60,000 nucleotides of DNA, taken from positions 183,610 to 243,609 of the forward strand of contig NW_019091419.1 of assembly GCF_001949145.1 (NCBI RefSeq), in the 5' to 3' direction. Below, in pieces: positions 12,832 through 23,109 of the stretch. Made by a program: the position numbers and the translations under genes. The first letter of the stretch is position 1. Each line of letters starts with the position of its first letter. The notes under the pieces were generated by a model. That model saw only the letters and a program-made list of their open reading frames with translations, had not been told where the DNA came from and ran no database searches. This DNA is from Acanthaster planci (Eukaryota > Echinodermata > Asteroidea > Valvatida > Acanthasteridae).

Positions 12832-13324
12832 GGGTTCCCGATATGATGTTGATTTTGTTTTCAGGCCCTCGTCCACTTCGCTACGTACGAGTCAGTGATC
12901 ATAGTTTGTCATTTCGTCTATCCTGTTTATTGCTGTGCTAGGCCTACCCAGACATACTAGATTTCCAGTCAGTGAGTGTGCAGACAATCAAACAGGTGAA
13001 TTAACAGACTTTAACCAGCTTTATTCATATCAAGTCTGTCATGTCTGTACAGCTGACAAGATTCACTAAACATTCCAAAATAACCACAACTTAAGGCAAA
13101 GTGGAGTCAAAGTTAATATCCTTGGGGAACACAGGATTTAATGAACTCATCCAAACTATTTCCAAATCCCCCCTCTTTTGGCATTCTCTTACAGGTTTAC
13201 ATGTATGTTGGCCCCTGCTCCAAGTCAACCAAGGCTCTTATTTAGTCATTGTCCACTACATGTACGTCACTTTGCTGTTCTGCAGACCTGGAGTGTCATC
13301 AGTTACTTCTTTAACTATGTCAAC

Positions 13325-14726
13325 ATGGCCCAGAGGATTGTTTGGCTTGCTAACTGTAGGTCACTGGTTTTGCTTAACTCTCAGCTGACTTATGCTCAAG
13401 CACCTTCCAGTAAATGCACAAGGCTAGCCTTGACATCAAACATCAGTTTTGGAACAACTTGCAAGAAGACAGTGCAGCATGTTCGGCTTTCAACGACTAC
13501 CAGGATGGGAAACTTTGGAGGGTTCTATTCAGCCTGCACAGCAAACCGGTCTGGGTGGTTTCCACAATTAAGACTTGCTGGCCAATCAACCATGACCTCA
13601 AGCAGATGTTTATTGCAAGCCCCTTGGCCAACAATGTTGAACTCTGTGGCCGCCTCCACAACCACTACAAGAGACAAGACTAGGACTAAGCTTCGGAAAA
13701 AGCTTCCTGAGCTCGACGAGACCGAGCTAGAAGAGATGTTTGTTCGAGGATCGGGACCAGGGGGACAGGCAACAAACAAGACCAGCAACTGCGTTGTTCT
13801 TAAACACTCTCCTAGTGGTATAACTGTCAAGGTGCATTCTTGTCAATATGCTTACACACTCCAAGTCTGGTAACACATACACCTGTACATGCACTTCTGC
13901 TGAAGTAGTCAGTTGAATGATCACTTGTTATAAATTTGACAATTCTTTGAGATTTGCATTGTGCAGTCTACACAGTTTGACAATCGTGTAAATGAAATTG
14001 GATGTACTGTATAAAGTAATTTTACCTGTACATACTTAAGGCCTTTATTTTTGACAAAATCATGTTTATTCAGGAGGGCCGAAAAGAAGTAGAAGTGCTA
14101 GCATTTTAATCAACATTTTAAGCAGCTGGCCAGTTCAGTCAGGTCATGGTCATTGAAAGGGTTACTACATTTAGAAAGTTTGGGAGAGGTCACTTCATGC
14201 AGTTTGAGATGAAATCTGAAAGGCTGTTGTTACGTTGGGTTCTGTTGGTGATATGGAGTGAATATACATTGTGCAATGGCCAGAAATAACTGGTTTGGGC
14301 TTTGCTCTTTGAGTTCAGAGTTGTTGAATGATTTCTTTACATACAATGAGGCCGTGTGTCTAAATCACTTGGCTGTGGCTTGAAATAACACACAGCTCTG
14401 TGAAGCAGCTGCAGCCACAACCATAGACCTGTGCATAACTTCAGGCCTCAGTCAAGTAATTCAGACAGTGCCTGAGCATGATCGGTGTTTACTGTCGTTT
14501 TCTGCTTTAGTGCCATCAGACACGTTCGCTGCCCGAGAACCAAAAGATAGCCAGGGAGCTTATGAAGGAGCGACTAGACATCCACTACCACGGGGAGGAC
14601 AGTGCTGTTCTCCAGCAGAAGGCTGCCCACCGGAAGAAAGTCAGCGAGAAGACTCGCCGGACCAAAGTGAAGCTGGAGAAACTCAAAAAGATGAAAGAAA
14701 TGCTCATGGAGGACAAGGAAGTGTAG
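13325..14726 (+). CDS. MTRFR: MTRFR (C12orf65) mitochondrial GGQ ribosome-rescue factor
   Basis: Mitochondrial matrix release-factor-like protein that rescues stalled mitoribosomes; human mutations cause COXPD7/SPG55 (family knowledge). Two coding exons: 13325-13831 and 14511-14726, about 240 codons. The catalytic loop [14 protein letters not shown] is at residues 143-156, with the GGQ at 146-148, followed by [14 protein letters not shown], then after the intron [14 protein letters not shown] and a Lys/Arg-rich C-terminal helix ending at TAG 14724. No codon-recognition domain, as expected for this family. The start ATG at 13325 has a good context (AACATGG) and begins a Ser/Thr/Arg-rich, acid-free presequence. 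An in-frame ATG at 13178 and later Met codons are alternatives; about 110 residues before the conserved core is longer than in human. The gene lies head-to-head with MPHOSPH9 and tail-to-tail with CDK2AP. Confidence 0.93.
14349..14473. mobile_element. GTGTCT-ended MITE, copy 1 (MTRFR intron)
   Basis: About 125 bp. The left end is AGGCCGTGTGTCTAAATCAC followed by TTGGCTGTGGCTTG; the right end, reversed, reads AGGCACTGTCTGAATTACTT. Same family as 45569-45684 and 51982-52111. It lies only about 40 bp from the intron acceptor at 14510. Confidence 0.75.
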
Positions 14727-14823
14727 AGGAGGAACTTGGACCTCTTGCCACTGGTACTTGGTGACTGTTCCTTTGACATGGCAAGGAACCATTTACAAAT
14801 GTGAAGTGTAACCTCTCCATTAA

Positions 14824-15171
14824 GGAAGCGACTTAATACTAGCCCGTGAAACCTAGTGCGCTACTTTTTTTCAGTAGCTGGGGTGACCAATGATTCATGA
14901 AGAGGGGACAATGCAATACACCATTTAAGACATTTCAAAAACGAGAATCCATTATGTCGCTTCGGTAGCTTAGTAGGTAGTGATTTGAACTACAGATCCG
15001 TAGCCCCTGGTTCGAATCCGACCCATTTGTGCTATTCATTTTCCAATTTTATCATTGTGTTCGGGATTTCCTTTTTCAATTGATGCAGAAACAGAGTCCA
15101 AGCATGAACCCTCTAAGAGTCTTGAGAAAAATAGCAGACCAGGTTTCATGGGTTAGTATCTAGTCACTTCC
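14824..15171. mobile_element. TIR element with perfect 9-bp target duplication and tRNA-like core
   Basis: The 348-bp element begins GGAAGCGACTTAATACTAGC and ends with the inverted copy (..GTTAGTATCTAGTCACTTCC), about 34 bp of terminal repeat with some mismatches. CTCCATTAA flanks it on both sides (14815-14823 and 15172-15180), a perfect 9-bp duplication. Inside, 14966-14977 TAGCTTAGTAGG fits a Pol III A box and 15009-15019 GGTTCGAATCC a B box, at tRNA-like spacing. It sits 97 bp after the MTRFR stop codon, probably in the 3' UTR. Confidence 0.8.
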
Positions 15172-15176
15172 CTCCA

Positions 15177-15245
15177 TTAACCCAACCCCCCTAGGTGTAT
15201 ATAAAATCATATTGAAATTGGAGGATTTGGGACTGTTAGGGTTAA
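15177..15245. mobile_element. Short TTAA-bounded relative of the 4494 element
   Basis: TTAACCCAACCCCCCTAGG at the left and GACTGTTAGGGTTAA at the right, with a GGAGGATTTGG word inside, resembling the ends of 4494-4899. Only 69 bp, so it is a heavily deleted copy. Similar TTAACCCTAACCC ends also occur near 35848. Confidence 0.55.
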
Positions 15246-15540
15246 AGCCCAAAGGAGTGAGGGCAATTGGATGCGCTTTCTGAAATGTACTGCTCTGGGA
15301 TGTTTCTCTCTCTGTGGGTGCAAGTTAAATGAATGGAATTTTTTTACATTTCTATAATGGTTTCACCATTAGTCATTAAACTCATAGGATCTTGCTCAAA
15401 AATGTTACCACTTATCCCAAATCTGTATTCCAACTTTTTGGAGAGGGCATTTTAGCTGCTTTTGCGAGACACAGCTTTTATGCTATAATTGATATTGTGA
15501 TATGAAGCCAAGTTATTTATGAAACATCATTTGAACCAGC

Positions 15541-15546
15541 AATAAA
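15541..15546 (+). promoter_or_regulatory. Candidate MTRFR poly(A) signal
   Basis: AATAAA on the plus strand, the first canonical hexamer I found after the MTRFR stop. If it is used, the 3' UTR includes the transposon at 14824-15171. Confidence 0.35.
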
Positions 15547-15559
15547 CTTCTCATGTAGA

Positions 15560-16380
15560 TGTATATACATTTGCTGTGATACAAAATATTTTATTAGCCA
15601 TCATGTGAGAAATAAATTAAATCTACGGACATGTACAGCATGTTTCACGACAACACTGAGCATGAGTTTTTACATGGACTTATTGGTTAATAACAGTCAT
15701 CGGTAAAAACTACATCAAGTTAACCTACGTATTTAACTGTAGTTTTACATACAGATGAGCACAGCTTGCACTTGATGCAAGTCTTAATCTATGTGCACAC
15801 CATCAAGAAAGAATCCGGGAACATTTTGTTTGAGGAGCCCTTCAGTCAGAGTTTTATTTGGGATTGCAATATCTGCCTGTCCTTTCCCAGCAAAGGAAAA
15901 ACAACTTCCTGTCCACTCCCAATGAAATGTTTCAAACTGATACCCTAAAATATATAGCCAATGTTTGCAAGGAAATATGAAGATTAAGTCTCCAAATTAA
16001 AATTTAGTGTAAAATAAAGGAGGGGGGTTGTGAATTTCTGGCAAGCGAAAACTGCCTGTCCAAATAAGTTTTCCCTTCCCTACAGACAGGTTGTTGGATG
16101 AGACATTGCCGCCAATTCTGAGAAACTACAATGTACATGTATTCCAAGGAGTCGCCCTTGCCAGGATTTTTAAGGTGCACCTGTAGAACAATTTACAGAT
16201 ATCCTTCACATTTTTCCAGTCAGATACTGTATTTATAATCTGAGATGCACCATCAGCAGGGCTACATATGTTGCAAGAATGAAGAATTAGCCAAAAGTAC
16301 TGAAACTGGGACTGAGAAAGGCTGATTTCCTAAATGACTACAGCATGAACACTCCTTGTGTTTTATATTATATTATTCCC
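15560..16380. other. Intergenic, nothing recognised
   Basis: AT-rich spacer between MTRFR and CDK2AP. I saw no conserved reading frame, RNA gene or clean terminal repeat. Confidence 0.4.
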
Positions 16381-16387
16381 TTTTGTA

Positions 16388-16957
16388 TTAACCACTTGCC
16401 GCCGCTGCTTCTGGTACCGGACACTCATTCTTCATACGCGTGGCCCGGGTCTCTAAAATCGGACAAAGGGAATTGGGCCTTGTAACAAAAGACCGGACTG
16501 CTGGGCATTACCGACATTTTTTCACTCTCAATAGTGGAGATAATCCAGCCTTGTTTTGAAACAGTATACCACGGTTTTGGGAATTTAGCACGAACGGATT
16601 GCCACTGGGGACAAAAGCGCTCCATCACCACAGCGATGAGCCACACAGTACTGCTGCATGCTAATCTGGCCCCTATTGAAAAGAGGTCAGCAGCGCCCTG
16701 TGCCAGTTTCGTGAATAAAAGAAACTTGCGTAACACCGCAAAATCTGGGCTTTTTTTACAAGGCAGCAGGCCTGGCTGAAATACTCTATCAATAGATGTT
16801 GTCTGTCAGATTAGAGTAGAAACCAGACAGTCCTTCATGTGGGTGTAAGTGTCCACTAAATGAAGATATGAATTTTTAAAGAATTTTGAAAAAAAAAAAA
16901 ATTCTCCCATCACAGCATCATCCACAGTGATAACTGCCAGCGGCGCGAAGTGGTTAA
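16388..16957. mobile_element. TTAA-bounded non-autonomous element (piggyBac-like)
   Basis: 570 bp bounded by TTAA at 16388-16391 and 16954-16957. The left end reads TTAACCACTTGCCGCCGCTG; the right end, reversed, reads TTAACCACTTCGCGCCGCTG. No transposase frame inside, though one 103-codon frame occurs by chance. It lies just downstream of the CDK2AP stop codon. Confidence 0.75.
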
Positions 16958-17206
16958 ACTCCATCAGTCATCAAAGCGACCTGTTGCAGCACTTATAACC
17001 GTATACTAAGCCTTACTGTATACCCTTCAGATGTACATGTATTTAACCATCCCAGGCGACCCAGCAGGTTTCGAAGGGCCATGGTTCAGTGATGATTATG
17101 TCCCACTCTTTTTGTGAACGTTGAATGGGCCGACAGATCTGGGTTCAGTTAGGCATTAAAAACTCAACATTATATTACAGTTCAGGGGAGACAATGTGGG
17201 CTGCTA

Positions 17207-20200
17207 TCATGACCGGGCACTGCGCTCCGTTTCAGCTAAACACTCCCTAACCAGGGCTCTGGCGTGAACAATACCTGCAAGAAGGCATGAGAAAGTGACA
17301 TTTTTGAGAAATGGAGTAATTCAAATTGGGATTTCCCCCTTCATGTCCACTGACACAAATGCATTATAGCCATGCTACAATTTGTGCACATTCAAATGAA
17401 ATGTAATTTCAGGTCTTGTGTGTGCCCAGAAAGTGCCACCTACTGTCTCAGCAGAGACCCTGTACAAGTTTAATTTTCATTAAAAAAAAAACGAGCCTAA
17501 TTTCTGCTAAGCACAGAAAATAATGATAAGCGAAATAAGGTTACCTGCCCAAAAGCCACGCATTATGTTTTCGATTGACTAGTTCCCAGCTGATATTGCA
17601 CTCAGCACATGAAAATTCAATTTGCTAAGCCGTACATTCCGCTTACTGGCTCTATGACATAGGGTCCAGCAGGTTATCAATTTAGGAGTGCCCTTACCCC
17701 TCTTCAGTCGTTCAGTGGCTGTTCTACTGCCAGAGTATGTGGGCCTGATATCCCGACCCATGTCTTCGATGACTGCCAGGAGTTCAGCGTACTTGCTTTG
17801 GGGTGCGACTGTGCGGTTGGACATTGGCAGCACTGGAAAAGTTCAAGAGAAGCACAAAAGAAGAATGTGCAGCTTTTATATCCTCATTTAGACAAGGAAA
17901 GACGCGTAAGTACCGGTGCATACTAGGCTCTACTGAAGACTGTTAATTTCAGTTTCATGTCTGCCACTTGAAGTTGGAACTTCAATGGCTAAATTTGCTT
18001 CAAAGTAGAATCAATGTACTAAGGCCAAAAGAAAAAAAAGTTCCGCTTCCCGTTTCCCAATCGACCCTAATGTTTCAGCACGACCTCAAAATGTTTATCG
18101 GCAAGTTAAAATAACAAATTTTTCAAAAAATCCTGCTCTTTCCTGTCTTCACAAAACACCTCTCGACTTTCTTCACATCAAAACGCACACACATGTACTT
18201 ATATGTTGCCTACTTTCATTCACGTTTTGAAAAGAAACTTCTGTTATTTTCACAAGTTCCCTTTGCGATTCACTCTCTCGATGGTGAAAGCACCTGCATA
18301 ATTATGCTCAATGCATTGAAGCAATGCTGCCTTGGTTCCTGAAGTGCCGTGCCGCAGCACGAGGTTTAGCGCCAGCCCCTCTTGATGCATCACGCATGCT
18401 TACACTTTTTACATTGATTAAGGCAAGCTTTTCCAATGGCAATGTTTGGTAGCTTTCATCCACATTCAATCAGCACAAAAAAATTGCGCCCCCCCCAAAT
18501 ATTTTTCAACCTACCGACCTTATTTTTCAGAGGTATGTAATCGGAAGCAGAACTTTTTAGGGGCCTGAACAGTCAGGAACTTAAATTTGTTACTTGGGCA
18601 GATACAGGTAGATTCCTTCAGAAAAAAAAAGAGTTTGGATTGAAAAGGAGACAGGATACACAGATTTAAGATAAGGAACAATTTTCAAAGTAAATTAGGA
18701 TCTTGCAAATTACAAGTCAGTTCCTCAAGACAATCCAACATGGCCCATGGTTTTACTAATCACAATCACTAAAACTGCCACGGCTGTTGGAAAGCAACAT
18801 GGGGAAGAAAACAAGCAAAATGCGCCATTACCCGTGTTACCTGGTATCTGGGATTTGGCATTCATCTGGACAAGAGAGCTGTAGGCACTGGCGTTACTGC
18901 CAGAGGACTGGCCACTGCTCATGTTCATGGGCACTGGACTGTTGCTGGCAGAGGACGAGTGGATGATCTGCAGGGCTGGTGAGTTGGCTGAAATAGAAAG
19001 TGTTTTGACGTGAATGAGTAAACCGTAGATACAGGCATTGCGAACATTTGGTGTGACCTAAGAAACAAGAATATGTGCCCACCATAAAAAAAAAATGAGC
19101 CAGGTGTGTCACCAGAGCTATTTTTTTCATTATAGACCTTCCAAAATTCAAACTAAGAGTGACAGTGCTCCCCACATCATGGGATCTGACATATTATTTG
19201 GTCACAATTTTTTTCTAGTACATACATTAAGCTCTTGAGAATAACCTATAAAGGACGTGCAAATTTCAAAATGAAATGAAGTGTGGAGAGTCACCAAAAA
19301 AAAAATGATACAAAAAACACATAAAGTAGTTATTACACTTAAAATGACATGAAAAACATACGTATTATTCTGTCATTAAACAAATATCACTGGACATGTT
19401 CAAGTACAAATTCCAACCAAATCTCTCCAACAGATGGAAAGGGTATTCATGATAATCTCTATGCTCACACAGAGCACAAACATTCTTACATTTGAAGAAA
19501 ACAGACAAAAACCCCGACACATTACAAATGCCAAACCAGAAACAACTCAAGACTGAATGGGATGCAGAAAAGGGGGGGGGATAGCCCTCCGCTGAACCTA
19601 ATCCTGCCCCAGTTTCTTGCAGTAAGTGACATATTTCATATTTATTTCAGTCACAATTTCAACATCATGGGATAAAATGCCACACGAACAAGGACAAAAC
19701 AATATGGAAGTTGGAAAAGAAAGGACAGTCTATCCACTGCCCTATCTTCAGTAAGGGGCTACTGACGTTGTGTCAAAGCTTTGAGGAGCCGTTCGCCGGA
19801 CGGCCTACTTCCTCTCTCCTTATTTGGGGTTTTTTGTTTAACTGAGTTTCGGTCCTCCTCAATCATCTGGACATCATTCTCCTCATTTTTGGTCTTGGCT
19901 GTGCTCTGGGCAGAGCTCCTCTTGTATTTGCTGTCCTCATCCTCATCTTCAATCATCTCAACGTCATCGTCACCGTCTTCCATCTTGCTCTTTTTCGCAC
20001 TTGTTTCGCCAGAGTCACGACTCTCCCTTTTGGTGCCATCCTTTCTTGCATCCCTCATCATGTCCACATCAGTCACTTGACCATTACCTACTGAAGTGCT
20101 TAGTGCTGTGCTCTCTGCTTTGGAATCCTTAGTCAATGTTTCAGATGACTGGGAAATAAGAAAATGAAGACAATATGTACATGTACAGAACTATTTCTAA

Positions 20201-22959
20201 AATGATAAACTTTAAGTACATGTAAACAGTTCAGCTTAGCCTATGCTTAGTGCCATGGGTTACCTTAGTCACACAAAAGCAAACAAGTATCATTGAGTGA
20301 ATAGACAGCTGTATATATGTGACCCACCATTCCAAAGCCAGGCTGAAGTCGGTATTTGTGATGTTGGACAATTCCTCTTCTTCAACTTTTTTATAACACT
20401 TCAAGGTGATCCACGCTAAATCGAAATTCTATCTACAGTAAGCTTCTTAACTTCTTAAGCAGTGATAGCTGTAAAACTCCCATGAAAATCTGAACAGTGG
20501 AAGTTCCACTATTTTAAGGTTATGAAGTTACCTACTTCAGCCTGGTTTTGGGATGGTGGGTCACATATACATACATGTTAGAAATCAAACCAATCACCTT
20601 TCCAATATTAACAGTTAAAACAGAGAAAGAGATACATATCCCTGTACAATGTACATGTACATGGTGTATGTACATTTATGAATATCACATATCAGTAGGA
20701 ACTTGTTACTGGAAATATACATAATGGTGTACTTGTAAAACTACATGTATTCACTGCAGAATACAGTTCACTGATGTGCACTGCATTTTGAGATACATGT
20801 ACACATACTTTTCTTTCAATAGGCACTTCAACAGTGATGACTGTTGGAATGCAAGGTTTTTGATATGTGACAAATTGGTCCACAGCCATGTTGTATTTGA
20901 CTGACCTTGTCAGACGGAACTATTTTCACATTGAGTCCAGCCAGTAGGCTGCTCTTCATCCCAGTGTCAACCCTCAGGCCGGCTAGAAGCTGCGTCCAGA
21001 AAGCAAGTCAAAACTGATGAAATACATATTAAATGCCAAAGAAGTGGCATCACATTATCCAGGTACCATAGATGGTGACTTGTACACATTCCTCCAGTGG
21101 GCTGAATTACACTACCATTCAGCTTTTTTACCCATATTAGTACAATGTACATAAATGTACTTTCAAGGGGCATCAACTCTTCAAAATTTTTGAAACAAAT
21201 ATCTTGATGAAATTTATATATGAAATTACAACTTACTGGAGTTTTATTCATTGGCTCAGATTTTGTGTGACTCTCTGAAGCACCACTCATAAATGGGAAG
21301 TACACAGGTGCCCGGAATTTTAGCCCTGTGGTTGTGAACACAAACACAAAAGTTAGTGATTCCTCACACATTTTTAAAAATAAACACAGATATTACTTAA
21401 CTATTTAAAAACTTAAAATCTGCATGTAAATGAGGAATAAAAATGAAAGTTACATGTACGAAGAAAAAAGAAATACATTTTGTTCGTCATAAATACCAAT
21501 AATTTTTACAATAACTGCGAAAACGGTAAAAACAATTCAAGAGTTTCACAGCTCAAACATAATCGGCACAATCACCTGATCACTATGTGCAATTGGTCAA
21601 ACCGGTATGAAATCTCCAAAATTACTTCCTAATTTTGAAATTATGTATCTTCCACAAGCGTGACTTGAGAAGGAAAAGAGACTGGCTGGCTAATTGCAGA
21701 CTTATCAACAAATCCCATGTTAAGACTGAGCGACTGCACAAAGATGGAGCAATTATGCTGATTGAACAAATATTTCAAGTAATTTGGACCCTACTTACTT
21801 TATCTAAAATTTTTATCACCTTTTACAAGCCTTATGGGGATGGTCTATTGAATTCTAGTGCTCATATCTCGATACAACACCCAGGTTCCTTGGTAATACT
21901 AAGAGTACTTGAACTTTTAAATATGTTAAACTCTGGCATGGGTCCGGGTTCTTCATAACAGATAAAAGAAATTACTAATGACAAATTTTGATTTACAGTA
22001 TCTCATTTGAGTTGGATTTGTATAAAAAATCCAACCGGTGGGGGTAGTGTGGGTAGGTAAAGCCTACCTGGCTGACGTGTTCTCGGTTTCCAGCGCTCCT
22101 CCTCCTTAAAGTGACAGCTACACACACGACTCCAAGTTGTAGGCAACCAGCCATGTCCACTTCCATCCTTCTGTGATTTGCCAATGCGCTCACACCACAA
22201 ATCATACCACTGTTTCCAGTCCGGTCCATCATTCTCATTTGGGAAGTTGTACAAACTACAGAGCTCTCTGCCATTTTTGTGGTTGCAACCAGGAACACAG
22301 CAACTCAGCCCCATTGTGATTGTTAACCTACGGTGGCACTGATACAACTTACAAATACAAGTGGCACTGGCAGTGATTTGCAAGCTGGCCACCAAATAAA
22401 GACAACACAATTTGCTCCCAGTAGATCCTGCACTGACCAAGTGCCCAACCCAGCGATAGTCTAACGCTAAAGCCTGGTCGAACACGCAAAATTTGTGGCC
22501 AGATAAAGGCCACACTGACTGACCACTGGGGAACAAAGACGGGGTCAATTTGACTCCGATCACTTGATGTGACACACCGTTTTCTCACCGGGTGGTTTTC
22601 CTCCCACAAAATGGCTGCAATTTCGACACTTGTCCGATCTCAACAGGATCACCGCAGTGAATGAAATGGCCGACACAGCGATGACAAAGAAATGGCCATG
22701 TCTCAACGTACCCACGACCTTCGACCTTTACAAAAGGACGGCAATGAATCATGGGAATATTATTCATGATTTTATGTGTGCAGTTGGAATTTGTACTTGA
22801 CAAAATTAATTACAGCTGGCGTGCACGCACGGAACTTCCATGCACAGCAGCATACCAAACACAGCACAAACAACAGATATAAAACAACAATGAAATGACA
22901 GTCACGAAAATTACTTCGCTCCTACCCTTTGGTACGAACTTCACACCAGTGCTGTCCAT
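17207..22959 (-). CDS. CDK2AP1: CDK2AP (DOC-1 family, CDK2-associated protein 1/2)
   Basis: Small nuclear protein; vertebrate CDK2AP1/2 bind CDK2 and are subunits of the NuRD chromatin complex (family knowledge). Certain exons: 18987-18841, 17832-17698 and 17274-17207. They encode a Ser/Asn-rich linker, then [36 protein letters not shown] and the conserved tail [20 protein letters not shown] ending in Ser-stop. The splice phases agree. The exon at 18987 opens one base into a codon, so an upstream coding exon is needed. The only fitting candidate I found is 22959-22926: ATG, eleven codons ([11 protein letters not shown]), then one base and a GTAGG donor. It is followed upstream by a CRE at 23068. 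With it the protein is 127 residues (human 115 and 126). That first exon would place the THAP gene inside intron 1. Invertebrates may have a single gene, so the 1/2 distinction is not meaningful. Confidence 0.88.
19641..19646 (-). promoter_or_regulatory. Candidate poly(A) signal of the THAP gene
   Basis: AATAAA on the minus strand (TTTATT at 19641), about 115 bp after the stop codon at 19759. Confidence 0.4.
19759..22314 (-). CDS. THAP-domain (C2CH zinc finger) protein
   Basis: Probable sequence-specific DNA-binding protein. Exons 22314-22068, 21325-21237, 20989-20906 and 20148-19759 join in one frame of 269 codons. Residues 1-69 form a THAP finger: [10 protein letters not shown] at the start (Cys6/Cys10), Pro25, Trp33/Trp36, and VCSCHF at the end (Cys65, His68). 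The usual AVPTIF-like end of the domain is not obvious. The rest is low-complexity and acidic; the last exon has three similar acidic motifs ([29 protein letters not shown]) among Lys/Ser-rich sequence with AKKSK, a possible nuclear signal. The start is set by the canonical distance from Met to the first Cys pair; the frame is open further upstream but that part looks like UTR. THAP genes are often transposon-derived. I cannot assign an orthologue. Confidence 0.8.
20314..20569. mobile_element. Palindromic-ended MITE (TATATGTGACCCACCA ends) in THAP intron
   Basis: 256 bp between THAP exons 3 and 4. It begins TATATGTGACCCACCATTCC and ends GGATGGTGGGTCACATATA. The inner arms also match (AGCCAGGCTGAAGT against ACTTCAGCCTGG), giving about 45 bp of inverted terminal repeat with mismatches. 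Non-coding. TA-rich borders would suit a Tc1/mariner-type insertion (inference). Confidence 0.8.
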
Positions 22960-23067
22960 TTTCTGGGCTAAATCCAACCCAATGAGTGCATGAAAGGACG
23001 ATTTTCTGGACCAGTTGCCAAGATCACTCTCCTCAGGCGAGCTGGGTTTCACTGGTTCCTACCTACG

Positions 23068-23075
23068 TGACGTCA
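23068..23075. promoter_or_regulatory. Perfect CRE at the CDK2AP 5' end
   Basis: TGACGTCA within CTACGTGACGTCACCC, about 110 bp upstream of the proposed CDK2AP start codon at 22959. An ETS-like AACTTCCGC word lies at about 23105. The pair supports a promoter here and therefore the distal first exon. Confidence 0.5.
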
Positions 23076-23109
23076 CCCAGCTCTACAAAATTTACATAAA
23101 AACATAACT

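Noticed and set aside
14960-15030. Functional tRNA gene on the plus strand
   Set aside because: A and B boxes are good, but the acceptor and T stems do not pair, and the segment sits inside an element with terminal repeats and a target duplication.
22315-22575. N-terminal extension of the THAP protein
   Set aside because: The frame is open, but the THAP fold begins at the Met just before the first Cys pair in this family, and the upstream residues look non-conserved.
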